From JBBROS01 sp965213845 (lineage in GTDB: Bacteria; Pseudomonadota; Alphaproteobacteria; Acetobacterales; Acetobacteraceae): DNA of 64,000 bases. The notes below the pieces were generated by a model. It did not search any database. It was given only the letters and a program-made list of their open reading frames with translations, and was not told the origin of the DNA. Shown here in pieces: positions 17,601 through 25,405 of this stretch. The translations under genes were made by a program, and so were the position numbers. Where the stretch lies: NCBI GenBank assembly GCA_965213845.1, contig CBDCAI010000014.1, forward strand, positions 1 to 64,000. The letters are read 5' to 3'. Within the stretch, counting starts at the first letter, position 1; each line of letters opens with the position of its first letter.

Positions 17601-17649
17601 CGTCCGGCCGCGTCTCCTGAACCGTGTCGTGACTGTCGCGAGCGTTCAT
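14644..17649 (-). CDS. Large multidomain glycosyltransferase (two GT2-like domains)
   Basis: A 1001-residue protein. Residues 1 to about 420 form repeated beta-rich modules of unknown role, with recurring hydrophobic DGELIATG- and LDGRTVATV-like turns. A GT2-like domain starts near 430 (ITLVMPVLDPARDRLIAALD) and has an IDPNDVLEPDAV turn in place of a classical DxD. A second GT2 domain starts near 676 (VLVVIPTKDRADLLHACIES) with MNNDV and the late GFDETFTVGFNDTDLCLR motif seen in rhamnosyltransferase-like enzymes. The C-tail is basic and Ala/Pro-rich. It is divergent from the rhamnose operon 160 bases away, which suggests it transfers a sugar to a surface glycan. Confidence 0.85.
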   Translation of the reverse strand: MNARDSHDTVQETRPDDIPGLSDSAPTVLSAEAVSGMAADLGPGQALALLLDGELIATGTTGAGGAWRLPIPDHAVSGMLDVLETTGARSLLAAPLDLAAARGVVWHGWACDRGLITGRFALAPGRAEPSPVLVDCYPDDTLAFRAFAMPEDGAAAGMHRFSGRPLALLALGQSLTLRPRVNGVELDQPLTLTMADIGAVGHLDRTAEPVVRGWLLDPTDPARPVGLEVRLDGRTVATVLPDLLRQDLVEMGYPPGIAGFVVPFPPAFARQRIVRVQAFVAETGMELVGSPYLLEVEPEIVGSFDLLQGQTVGGWALDLQDPGTPLFLEAVCDGAVIGSGRADVPRADVQQSGVPSARCGFSFRLDRPLLSLRGLDIAVRVAGAGTVLPGSPRQLKADDTMVRMLDRSQRLPARTLQRLAAAVTHRTAATPITLVMPVLDPARDRLIAALDAVMGQWSANWELICIQPGAGTPDVTEILEVAASHDPRIRVIPAAAPVGTAGAINLGLDSATGAWIAVIDPNDVLEPDAVHRLAAAAQETGADIVYGDEAVTTDDIGIIAAIHARPAFSHDYLLSHPARIRLAAIRASLARALPWDEALPGAEAAGIDALLRAVEQARAVAHVPGVLYRRRGKTDAPPDAVMTGLLEAHLARLGLSASVSPGLVPGGYRIDWPDDGGEVLVVIPTKDRADLLHACIESLEATKAPAPVSGQKRGKPANIRIVVIDHESTDPAAVALLAEIAARHTVMPYDGPFNFARMNNRAVAAHGGAARHLLFMNNDVTAVAPGWIQRLRSLVARPGTGAVGPLLLYGDDRVQHAGVLIGIDGAGADHAMRAQPAYLDGGGRNGGYLGNLTSVRDYSAVTAACMMVRRDVFDSVQGFDETFTVGFNDTDLCLRIGETGHKVLYDGFTVLYHRESATRTPAAEPHPEDDRRLLARWRRTFTAGDPFFSPLLATLDHTTRYEGRCKGRTGVRVVMLPGRPAAGPAGRAAPAAPKRTRAQKG

Positions 17650-17810
17650 CGGCTTCCGCTGACTGGGTGGGAGGGTGGGGAGAAGGCTGAGGGAGCGGCT
17701 TCGGATATGCCCACAGGTGACCGCGAGGCGAAACCCCCGGGCAGTTTGCAATGCAGCAGGATTGGCTTATCAAGCGGAACATTAAGCCGGGCTATTTCAG
17801 AAGGACGACA

Positions 17811-18866
17811 ATGCGCATTCTGCTCACCGGAGGCTGCGGCTTCATCGGTTCCGCAGTCATCCGGCGCTTGATCCGGTCCACCGAGCACACGGTGGTGAAT
17901 GTCGACAAGATGACCTACGCGGCCTCCGAGGATGCGCTGGAGGAGGCGCTGCGCGACCCCCGCCACCTGCACGTGAAGGCCGACATCACCGACGCGTCCG
18001 CGATCGGGCAGGTGTTCGCGACGCACCAGCCCGACGCCGTGATGCATCTGGCGGCCGAGAGCCACGTGGACCGCTCGATCGACGGGCCGGCGCCGTTCAT
18101 CCACACCAACGTGGTCGGCACCTTCGTCATGCTGGATGCGGCCCGCGCCTACTGGGCGGGCCTCGATCGCGCGCGGCAGGCCCGGTTCCGCTTCCACCAC
18201 ATCTCGACCGACGAGGTGTTCGGCGCGCTGGCGGCCGACGACCCGCCGTTCACGGAGACCACGCCCTACGACCCGCGCAGCCCCTACTCGGCCAGCAAGG
18301 CCTCGTCGGACCACCTGGTGCGGGCCTGGCACCACACCTACGGGCTGCCGACCTTCGTCACCAACACGACGAACAACTACGGCCCCTGGCAATTCCCCGA
18401 GAAGCTGATCCCGCTCGTCACGCTGAACGCGCTGCAGGGCAAGCCGCTGCCCGTCTACGGCGACGGGTCGAACACCCGCGACTGGCTGTATGTGGACGAC
18501 CATGCCGAGGCACTGGTGCTGGCGGTCGAGCACGCGGAGCCCGGCGCCACCCTGGCCATCGGCGCCCGCCAGCCGCGCACCAACCTCGAGGTCGTGCGCG
18601 CCATCTGCGCCACGCTGGACGCACTGCGCCCCGACCCCATGGGCCCGCGGGAGCGTCTGATCACCTACGTCACCGACCGGCCCGGCCACGACTTCCGCTA
18701 CGAGATCGACCCGGCGCGCACCACGGCGGCGCTCGGCTGGCAGGCACCGCACGACTTCGACCGGGGCCTGAAGCGGACGGTGCAGTGGTACCTGGACAAC
18801 CAGGGCTGGTGGGAGGCGATCCGGGACCGCGCCTATGCCGGGCAGCGGCTGGGCAAGGTGGCATGA
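17811..18866 (+). CDS. rfbB: dTDP-glucose 4,6-dehydratase
   Basis: RfbB/RmlB (351 residues) converts dTDP-glucose to the 4-keto-6-deoxy sugar, the second step of dTDP-rhamnose synthesis. The NAD-binding GGCGFIGSAVIR motif begins at residue 7. The catalytic STDEVFG and YSASKASSDHL (Tyr-x3-Lys) motifs are present, and NNYGPWQFPEKLIP is typical. The ATG at 17811 follows an AAGGAC ribosome site (17801-17806). It is the first gene of an rfbBACD operon, and its stop overlaps rfbA as ATGA. Confidence 0.97.
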   Translation: MRILLTGGCGFIGSAVIRRLIRSTEHTVVNVDKMTYAASEDALEEALRDPRHLHVKADITDASAIGQVFATHQPDAVMHLAAESHVDRSIDGPAPFIHTNVVGTFVMLDAARAYWAGLDRARQARFRFHHISTDEVFGALAADDPPFTETTPYDPRSPYSASKASSDHLVRAWHHTYGLPTFVTNTTNNYGPWQFPEKLIPLVTLNALQGKPLPVYGDGSNTRDWLYVDDHAEALVLAVEHAEPGATLAIGARQPRTNLEVVRAICATLDALRPDPMGPRERLITYVTDRPGHDFRYEIDPARTTAALGWQAPHDFDRGLKRTVQWYLDNQGWWEAIRDRAYAGQRLGKVA

Positions 18867-19738
18867 AGGGCATCCTTCTGGCGGGCGGGAGCGGCACGCG
18901 CCTGCACCCGATCACCCTGGCGAGCAGCAAGCAGCTGCTGCCGGTGTATGACAAGCCGATGATCTACTACCCCCTGTCCGTCCTGATGCTGGCGGGCATC
19001 CGGGACATCCTGGTGATCTCGACCCCCGTGGACCTGCCGCAGTTCCGCCGGCTTCTCGGCACGGGCGAGCGCTTCGGCATCCGGCTGACCTATGCCGAGC
19101 AGGCGCGGCCCGAGGGCCTGGCGCAGGCGTTCCACATCGGCGAGGAGTGGATCGCCGGACAGCCCTGCGCGCTGGCGCTGGGCGACAACCTGATCTTCGG
19201 CGACCATCTGGGCGTGCTGCTGCGCGCCGCCGCGGCCCGGCCCGAGGGCGCCACCGTCTTCGCCTACCAGGTGCGCGACCCCGAGCGATACGGCGTCGTG
19301 TCGTTCGACAGCAGCGGGCGCGCGATCGAGATCGTGGAGAAGCCCGCGGCGCCGAAAAGCAACTGGGCGGTGACCGGGCTCTATTTCTACGATGCGCGCG
19401 TGTCGGCGCTTGCGCGGAAGGTGAAGCCCTCGGCGCGGGGCGAGCTCGAGATCACCGACCTGAACGCGCTGTATCTGGCTGAAGGCAGCCTGCACGTGGA
19501 GCGGCTGGGGCGCGGCTGCGCGTGGCTCGATGCCGGGATGCCGGACAGCCTGCTGCAGGCGGCGACCTTCGTGCAGACGATCCAGGACCGGCAGGGGATG
19601 CTGGTCGGCTGCCCGGAGGAGGTGGCCTTCCGCATGGGCTACATCGATGCCGCCTCGTTGCGGGACGCTGCCAAATCGCTCGCGAAGACGGAGCTGGGCC
19701 GCCTGCTCCTGGAGCTCGCGGACGGGTTGCACGCATGA
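18863..19738 (+). CDS. rfbA: Glucose-1-phosphate thymidylyltransferase
   Basis: RfbA/RmlA (291 residues) makes dTDP-glucose from dTTP and glucose-1-phosphate. The N-terminal GILLAGGSGTRLHPIT is the nucleotide-binding signature, followed by SKQLLPVYDKPMIYYPLS with the catalytic region. The ATG overlaps the rfbB stop as ATGA, and its own stop overlaps rfbC in the same way, indicating coupled translation of the rhamnose operon. Length is normal for the short form of the family. Confidence 0.97.
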   Translation: MKGILLAGGSGTRLHPITLASSKQLLPVYDKPMIYYPLSVLMLAGIRDILVISTPVDLPQFRRLLGTGERFGIRLTYAEQARPEGLAQAFHIGEEWIAGQPCALALGDNLIFGDHLGVLLRAAAARPEGATVFAYQVRDPERYGVVSFDSSGRAIEIVEKPAAPKSNWAVTGLYFYDARVSALARKVKPSARGELEITDLNALYLAEGSLHVERLGRGCAWLDAGMPDSLLQAATFVQTIQDRQGMLVGCPEEVAFRMGYIDAASLRDAAKSLAKTELGRLLLELADGLHA

Positions 19739-20292
19739 AGGTCGAACGGCTTGCCATCCCCGATGTGATCCTGCTGACGCCGCCGCGCTTCGGGGACCAC
19801 CGGGGCTTCTTCTCGGAGGTGTTCAAGCTGGGGGCCTTCGCCGAGGCCGGGGTCGACCTGGCCTTCGTGCAGGACAATCAGAGCCTGTCCCGCGAGCGCG
19901 GCGTCATCCGCGGCCTGCACTGCCAGGTGGCGCCCCACCCGCAGGGCAAGCTCGTGCGGGTGCTGAAGGGCGCGATCTGGGACGTCGCGGTCGATGCGCG
20001 GGTGGGCTCGCCGACCTATGGCCAATGGGTCGCGGCGGAGCTGTCGGCGGAGAACTGGGCGCAGCTCTGGGTGCCGCCGGGGTTCCTGCATGGGTTCTGC
20101 ACCCTGCAGCCGGACACCGAGGTGCTGTACAAGGTGACCGACCGCTACAGCAGGGACAGCGAGCGCGGGGTGATCTGGAACGATCCCGGCCTGGCGCTGC
20201 CCTGGCCGCTGGCGCCCGGCGAAGCCGTGCTCTCCGAGAAGGACCTGGTCCTGCCGGGGTTCGAGGCGGCGCAGGGGTGGTTCCCCGCATGA
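19735..20292 (+). CDS. rfbC: dTDP-4-dehydrorhamnose 3,5-epimerase
   Basis: RfbC/RmlC (185 residues) is a cupin-fold epimerase acting on the 4-keto sugar made by RfbB. The DHRGFFSEVF start, RGVIRGLHCQ (catalytic His) and WVPPGFLHGFCTLQPDTEVLYKVT motif match the family. The start is fixed by an ATGA overlap with rfbA, and the end overlaps rfbD. It is the third gene of the rfbBACD operon. Confidence 0.97.
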   Translation: MKVERLAIPDVILLTPPRFGDHRGFFSEVFKLGAFAEAGVDLAFVQDNQSLSRERGVIRGLHCQVAPHPQGKLVRVLKGAIWDVAVDARVGSPTYGQWVAAELSAENWAQLWVPPGFLHGFCTLQPDTEVLYKVTDRYSRDSERGVIWNDPGLALPWPLAPGEAVLSEKDLVLPGFEAAQGWFPA

Positions 20293-21236
20293 CGATCCTG
20301 GTGACCGGCGGCACCGGGCAACTGGCCACGGCGCTGGCGGCGGCGGCGGGCGACCAGGTGCATCGGGTCGGGCGCCCCGCCTTCGACTTCGACCGGCCGG
20401 AGACGATCGATGCCGCGTTCCGGGCGGCGTGCCCGGACGGGCGACCCGCCCTGGTGGTGAACGCCGCCGCCTACACGGCCGTCGACGCCGCGGAGCAGGA
20501 CCAGGCTGCGGCCCGGCGGGCCAACCGCGACGGGCCGGCCGCGCTGGCGCGGCTGTGTGCCGAGGCCGGCATCCCCCTGATCCATGTGTCCACCGACTAC
20601 GTCTTCGACGGCGAGAAGGGTGCGCCCTACGTCGAGACCGATGCGACCAACCCGACTGGGGTGTATGGCGCGACGAAGCTCGAGGGCGAGCAGGCGGTGC
20701 TGGCGGCGTGTCCGCAGGCCATCGTGCTCCGCACCTCGTGGGTGTACTCGCCGACGGGGAAGAACTTCGTGCGCACCATGCTGGGCGCGGCACAGAAGAT
20801 GGACCGGCTGCGCGTGGTGGGCGACCAGACGGGCTGCCCGACCTCGGCGCCCGATCTGGCGGCCGCCATCCTGGCCATCGCCGACCGGCTGCAAGGCGGG
20901 TGGCACGCCCACTATGCCGGGGTGTACCACGCCGCGGGCGAGGGTTCGACCACGTGGCACGGGCTGGCGACGGCCGTGTTCGAGGCCGCGGCGCCGTTCG
21001 GCCACAAGGTGCCCGCCGTCGACGCCATCCGCACGCAGGACTGGCCGACCCCGGCCCGGCGCCCGGCGGACAGCCGGCTCGACTGCAGCAAGCTCGACCG
21101 CGTCTTCGGCGTGCGCCAGCCACCCTGGCGGACGGGCGTGGCGCGGACGGTGCAGGCGCTGCTCGGTCCGGCCCCGGCCCTGCCTGGAGTGCGAGCAGCG
21201 GCTGCAGCGTCCGGACCGCCACCGGCGCGGGGCTGA
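20289..21236 (+). CDS. rfbD: dTDP-4-dehydrorhamnose reductase
   Basis: RfbD/RmlD (315 residues) performs the final NAD(P)H reduction to dTDP-L-rhamnose. It has GGTGQLATALAAA at the nucleotide site, STDYVFDGEKGAPYVETD, and the GVYGATKLEGE motif with catalytic Tyr-x3-Lys. The C-terminal RPADSRLDCSKLD segment is typical, and the last ~25 residues form an Ala/Pro-rich extension. The ATG overlaps the end of rfbC. Ten bases later a glycosyltransferase gene begins, most simply the user of the rhamnose donor. Confidence 0.96.
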   Translation: MTILVTGGTGQLATALAAAAGDQVHRVGRPAFDFDRPETIDAAFRAACPDGRPALVVNAAAYTAVDAAEQDQAAARRANRDGPAALARLCAEAGIPLIHVSTDYVFDGEKGAPYVETDATNPTGVYGATKLEGEQAVLAACPQAIVLRTSWVYSPTGKNFVRTMLGAAQKMDRLRVVGDQTGCPTSAPDLAAAILAIADRLQGGWHAHYAGVYHAAGEGSTTWHGLATAVFEAAAPFGHKVPAVDAIRTQDWPTPARRPADSRLDCSKLDRVFGVRQPPWRTGVARTVQALLGPAPALPGVRAAAAASGPPPARG

Positions 21237-21245
21237 CCAGGGGGC

Positions 21246-22172
21246 ATGAGACGGCCCCTCTCATCCGGCCAGGTGTGCATCGTGCTGTCCACCCTCGATG
21301 GTGCGGCGTTCCTGCCGGCGCAGCTCGACAGCATCGTGGGGCAGCAGGGGACCGACTGGGTGCTGTACTGGCGGGATGACGGCTCGGGCGACGGCTCGTC
21401 CGCGCTGATGCAGGCGTTCATGCGGAACGAGGGTGCCGGGCGCTGCGTGCAGGTGGACGGGGGCGGGCACCTGGGCGTGACGGCCAGCTACATGACGCTG
21501 CTGCGCTGCGCGGTGGCGGACCAGGCGGAGGTGGTGGCCTTCGCCGACCAGGACGACGTATGGCTGCCGGGCAAGCTGGCGCGCAGCCTGGGGCAGCTGG
21601 GACCGGACCCGGCGCCGGCGCTGTATTGCAGCCGCCAGGTGCTGGTGGACCAGCAGCTGCGCCGGATGTGCGACTCGGCACCGGTCCGGGTCCGCCCGGG
21701 CTTCGGGGCGGCGCTGACGCAGAACATCGCGACCGGCTGCACCGTCGTGCTGAACCGGGCCGCGGCCGTGCTGGTCGCCGGCACGACGCCGCCGTCCCCC
21801 AGCCTGCACGACTGGTGGAGCTACCTGGTCGTCGCGGCCGCCGGCGGCAGGATCGTTGCCGACCCCGAGACGACGGTGCTGTATCGGCAGCACGCCGCCA
21901 ACGCGGTCGGTGCGCCGCGTTCCACCCGGCGCCGCGCGCTGGCGGCGCTGAACCGTGGGCCGAGCGCCTTCATGAAGGTGTTCCGGGCCCAGGTCGCGGC
22001 CCTGCAGGCGCAGCCGTCACTGTTGTCGGCCGACTCGCGGCAGATGCTGGACGTGGTCGGGGCGGGCCTGGCCGGGGGGCTGGTGCCGCGGCTGCGAGCG
22101 CTGCGGACGGGGCTGCGGCGGCAGACCTGGGCAGAAACGGCGCTGTTCCGCTGCTGGTTCCTGATTGGATGA
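21246..22172 (+). CDS. Glycosyltransferase family 2, probable rhamnosyltransferase
   Basis: A 308-residue GT2-fold enzyme. The N-terminal VCIVLSTLDGAAFLPAQLDSI, the WRDDGSGDGSS donor motif and the FADQDDVWLPGKL signature closely match rhamnosyltransferases and similar enzymes that use nucleotide-deoxysugars. The later LHDWWSYLV segment is also typical. It starts 10 bases after rfbD in the same orientation, so dTDP-rhamnose is the likely donor. The acceptor is unknown, probably an O-antigen or capsule precursor on the cytoplasmic face. Confidence 0.9.
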   Translation: MRRPLSSGQVCIVLSTLDGAAFLPAQLDSIVGQQGTDWVLYWRDDGSGDGSSALMQAFMRNEGAGRCVQVDGGGHLGVTASYMTLLRCAVADQAEVVAFADQDDVWLPGKLARSLGQLGPDPAPALYCSRQVLVDQQLRRMCDSAPVRVRPGFGAALTQNIATGCTVVLNRAAAVLVAGTTPPSPSLHDWWSYLVVAAAGGRIVADPETTVLYRQHAANAVGAPRSTRRRALAALNRGPSAFMKVFRAQVAALQAQPSLLSADSRQMLDVVGAGLAGGLVPRLRALRTGLRRQTWAETALFRCWFLIG

Positions 22173-22444
22173 TGGACGGCGGCAAAGCGGTGCTGCCCGC
22201 CGAAGAGCTTCGCCAGAAATCGTATTGAATCAGCCTGTCGACGACTTGAGCGCGCCATATGTGTACCTTAGTTGTCAGACTATCAGCAAAAAACAACAGC
22301 CCGGATGTACGCTTACGGACGAGCGATTCAACAAATACCGTGTGCAACTCGGGATCGACGCCTATAGGGAGACACGACGCCGGCCCGTCGCATGACCGTG
22401 TTTGCGCGGGGCTAATGCTTCCGCTCCCCTCGTGAAAGTTCAAG
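22173..22444 (+). other. Intergenic region with a low-GC stretch
   Basis: This 272-base gap contains a clearly AT-richer stretch (about 22200-22340) than the surrounding genes. Runs such as gcaaaaaacaacag and gattcaacaaatacc stand out. An open frame of 76 codons from 22165 covers it, but its codon use is unlike the neighbours and no match was recognised. It probably holds the promoter of the Crp/Fnr gene or a remnant of acquired DNA. No clear -35/-10 pair or symmetrical Crp/Fnr site was found. Confidence 0.5.
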
Positions 22445-23179
22445 ATGTCCTCCGGCACCGCTACGCCACCCGCATACAAGAATAAAATCCTACAGCTAGT
22501 TCCGGCGGAGGAGTTCGCGCGTTTGCGCGGCCATTTGACCCGGGTGCGGCTCGTGAATGGGCAGGTGCTGCATGGGCCGGGCGAGCGGATGGAACAGGTG
22601 TTCTTCGTCGAGCAGGGGTTCGTTTCCATGGTCGCGGAGGCCGAGGACGAGACCAGCCGCGTCGAGGTGGGGTTGATCGGCCCCGAAGGCATGGTCGGGC
22701 TGACCTCCATCCTCAGTGCCGAGCCGCGGTCCTACAACCGCGCCATGGTCCAGCAGGCGGGCATCGGCTACAGCATGCTCACCTCCACGCTGGTCGCCGG
22801 GCTGGACCGCATGCCGGTGCTGCACGGCGTCCTGCTGCGCGAGATCGACGTGTTCCTGGCCCAGGTCTCGCAGACGGCGGCCTGCAACGGCCGGCACGTC
22901 CTGGCCGCCCGGCTCGCGCGCTGGCTCCTGTTGGCGCTCGACCGGGTCGAGGGCAACGAGGTGGCGCTGACGCAGGAGCTCCTGGCCATCATGCTGGCCG
23001 TCCGCCGCTCGGGCGTCACGATCGCGGTGCAGGCGCTGGAGACCGCGGGCGTGATCCGGCACAGCCGCGGCAGGATCATCGTGTGCGACCGCCCGGGCCT
23101 CGAGGCCGCCGCGTGCAACTGCTACGGCAAGGTCCAGCGCTTCGCCGCGCTCTGCCGGGCCCCGCTGGTTGCGGCGTAG
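22445..23179 (+). CDS. Crp/Fnr family transcriptional regulator
   Basis: A 244-residue protein with an N-terminal cyclic-nucleotide-binding beta-barrel (about 15-130; VFFVEQGFVSMV and GLIGPEGMVGL turns) and a C-terminal winged helix-turn-helix (about 155-225; LTQELLAIMLAVRRSGVTIAVQALETAGVI). The four-cysteine iron-sulfur pattern of FNR is absent, and the few Cys are scattered, so oxygen sensing by that route is unlikely. This is a common alphaproteobacterial subgroup with unknown ligand. It is transcribed alone. The RraA-like gene follows 117 bases later. Confidence 0.88.
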   Translation: MSSGTATPPAYKNKILQLVPAEEFARLRGHLTRVRLVNGQVLHGPGERMEQVFFVEQGFVSMVAEAEDETSRVEVGLIGPEGMVGLTSILSAEPRSYNRAMVQQAGIGYSMLTSTLVAGLDRMPVLHGVLLREIDVFLAQVSQTAACNGRHVLAARLARWLLLALDRVEGNEVALTQELLAIMLAVRRSGVTIAVQALETAGVIRHSRGRIIVCDRPGLEAAACNCYGKVQRFAALCRAPLVAA

Positions 23180-23296
23180 GGAAAAGCGCCGCGGCACCAG
23201 GTGACGCCGCGCGGCTGCCGCGGACCGGCGCCGCGCCCTGGTTGATGCACGGCGGTGCCGGTATGGTGCGCGGCAGAGAGGCCGGGGAGCGTCGCG

Positions 23297-23971
23297 ATGT
23301 CGTCAGGATTCAGGATCAGCCCGCGGGCGCATGTCGCCGGGCCCGAGATGGTGGCGCGGTTCCGGGCGCTGCCGGTGGCCAACGTCAGCGACAGCATGTC
23401 GCGCCTGACCGCGGGCGGAGCACGGCTGCGGCCGATGCACCGGGGCGGGGCGATGGCGGGCCCGGCGCTGACGGTCAAGGCGCCGCCGGGCGACAACCTG
23501 ATGACGCACAAGGCCATCAGCCTGGTGCAGCCCGGCGACATCCTGGTCGTGGATGCCGGGGGCGACCTGACGAACGCCATCATCGGCGAGATGATGCTGA
23601 TGCAGCTGGCCCGGCGCGGGATCGGCGGCATCGTGATCAACGGCGCAATCCGCGACGCTTCCGCCATCCGGGCGCAGGACATCCCGGTGTTCGCGGCCGG
23701 GGTGACGCATCGCGGCCCCTACAAGAACGGTCCGGGCGAGATCAACGGGCCGATCGCCATCGACGGAATGGTGATCCTGCCCGGCGACCTGGTGCTGGGC
23801 GACGAGGACGGGCTGCTGTGCGTGCCGTTCCACGAGATGGCAACGGTTCTGGCGGCGGGCGAGGCCAAGCTCGCGGCCGAGCAGCGCCAGATGGCCAACA
23901 TCGCGGACGGCACCCACGACGCCGGGTGGGTCGACGCGCAGCTGCGCCGGATGCAGTGCGAAGGCTTATAG
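23297..23971 (+). CDS. RraA-like protein (HMG aldolase / RNase E regulator fold)
   Basis: A 224-residue protein of the RraA/4-hydroxy-4-methyl-2-oxoglutarate aldolase fold. The ANVSDSMSRL start, the GDILVVDAGGD strand and the GGIVINGAIRDASAI motif (catalytic Arg-Asp) match the aldolase-type members. GDLVLGDEDGLLCVP follows. Members cleave oxo-acids or decarboxylate oxaloacetate, while RraA itself binds RNase E. The Arg-Asp pair favours the aldolase reading. The ATG at 23297 follows GGGGAGCG. The 3-prime end overlaps the convergent cls gene by six bases. Confidence 0.85.
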   Translation: MSSGFRISPRAHVAGPEMVARFRALPVANVSDSMSRLTAGGARLRPMHRGGAMAGPALTVKAPPGDNLMTHKAISLVQPGDILVVDAGGDLTNAIIGEMMLMQLARRGIGGIVINGAIRDASAIRAQDIPVFAAGVTHRGPYKNGPGEINGPIAIDGMVILPGDLVLGDEDGLLCVPFHEMATVLAAGEAKLAAEQRQMANIADGTHDAGWVDAQLRRMQCEGL

Positions 23972-25390
23972 ATAGGGAAGCAACAGCCGCACGGCCGCGT
24001 CGCGCAGGCGCACAGGGAGCGGCCGGGCATCCAGCTCCGGCCGCTCGAGCGCCCGGCCGCGGCAGCGCAGCATCAGCGCCGCCATCTGCGCCGCCAGGGC
24101 CTTGTCGTAGAACTCCATGCACAGCTCGAAGTTGAGGCGGAACGACCGGATGTCCCAGTTGCAGCTGCCCATCAGGCACCACTCGCCGTCCACGACCATC
24201 GTCTTGGAGTGCCGGAACGGCGGCGGGCAGCGCCACACCCGGATCCCGTCCTTGAGCAGCGGCCCGACATTGGCGTGGAACGCCCAGTCCACGAAAGGGT
24301 GATCGCTGGTTTCCGGCACCACCACGTCCACCGCGACGCCGCGCATGGCGGCCAGCGCGAGGGAGGTCTGCAGCCGTTCGTCGGGCAGGAAGTAGGGGGT
24401 CATGAAGGCGATGCTCTGGCGGGCACAGGCGATGGCCTGCAGCATCGCGAACTCGATCTTCTCGATGTCCTCGTCGGGGCCTGAATCGACCACCCGGGCG
24501 GGGACGGCGCCCTGGTCGGCGATGTCGGGGAACCAGGCTTCGCCGGACAGCTCCTCCTGGGTGGCATAGGCCCAATCCTGCGTGAACGCCTCCGCCAGTT
24601 GACAGACGACGGGGCCGTCGATGCGGAAATGCGTGTCCTGCACCGGTTTGGGCGGCCGGGTGGCCATGACGTTGGCGTCGGCGATGTTGATGCCGCCCGT
24701 GAAGCCCGTGGTGCCGTCGATCAGCAGGACCTTCTTGTGCGAGCGCAGGTTCAGGAACGGCATGCGCCAGGGTAGCGGCGAGTGCAGGAAGCGCTCGGCC
24801 GGCACGCCCCGGCGGCGCAGCGCGTGGTAGGCGGGCGAGGTCAGCCAGCCGCCGCCGATGCCGTCGATCAGCACGCGGACCGCGACGCCGCGGCCGTGCG
24901 CTGCGGCCAGGGCCTCGATGAACTTCCCGCCCCAGACGTCGTCGTGGAAGATGAACGACGACAGGCCGACGCTGCGCTGCGCCTGGCCGATGGCGGCCAG
25001 CATGGGGGGATAGGCTTCGTCGCCGTCGTTGAACATCGTGACGGCGTTGCCGCCCAGCGTGGGCCGCCCGGTGATGCGGCCGATGCCGCGCTCCAGCGGG
25101 TCCAGGTGGTCGTCGTCGCTGGCCCGCGCGGCGCCGCTGCGGCCCGCGCGGCGCTGGTCGGGGCCCCGAAGCTGCCGTGCCCGGCGCTGCACGCGGTTCA
25201 CGCCGAACAGGAAGTAGCTGATGCCGCCCGTGATCGGCGCGAACCAGGCCAGGCCGATCCAGCCCACCGCGGTCGCGACCTCGCGCTTGCGCAGCAGGAT
25301 GTGCAGCGTGACCGCGATGGCGATCAGCAGGCCCAGGACATAGAAGACCTCGGCCCGAAGGTTCGGCAGATGCTGCAGGATATGGTTCAT
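23966..25390 (-). CDS. cls: Cardiolipin synthase
   Basis: A 474-residue phospholipase-D-superfamily enzyme that joins two phosphatidylglycerol molecules at the inner membrane. Two N-terminal membrane helices (about 15-70) precede two HKD motifs: SHKKVLLIDGTTGFTGG (near 215-230) and RHSKTMVVDGEWCLMGSCN (near 400-420), both complete. Length matches bacterial Cls. The start is at 25390, 15 bases after the stop of the metallo-beta-lactamase gene on the same strand, so they are probably cotranscribed. Confidence 0.94.
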   Translation of the reverse strand: MNHILQHLPNLRAEVFYVLGLLIAIAVTLHILLRKREVATAVGWIGLAWFAPITGGISYFLFGVNRVQRRARQLRGPDQRRAGRSGAARASDDDHLDPLERGIGRITGRPTLGGNAVTMFNDGDEAYPPMLAAIGQAQRSVGLSSFIFHDDVWGGKFIEALAAAHGRGVAVRVLIDGIGGGWLTSPAYHALRRRGVPAERFLHSPLPWRMPFLNLRSHKKVLLIDGTTGFTGGINIADANVMATRPPKPVQDTHFRIDGPVVCQLAEAFTQDWAYATQEELSGEAWFPDIADQGAVPARVVDSGPDEDIEKIEFAMLQAIACARQSIAFMTPYFLPDERLQTSLALAAMRGVAVDVVVPETSDHPFVDWAFHANVGPLLKDGIRVWRCPPPFRHSKTMVVDGEWCLMGSCNWDIRSFRLNFELCMEFYDKALAAQMAALMLRCRGRALERPELDARPLPVRLRDAAVRLLLPYL

Positions 25391-25405
25391 TCGACCCGTG
25401 CCCGC

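Noticed and set aside
22165..22395. 76-codon open frame in the low-GC gap
   Set aside because: No ribosome site separate from the preceding gene's end, unusual codons and no similarity; kept only as a note in the gap entry.
23255..23296. Longer start of the RraA-like protein
   Set aside because: The extra residues (PVWCAAERPGSVA) do not fit the family and the ribosome site sits before 23297.
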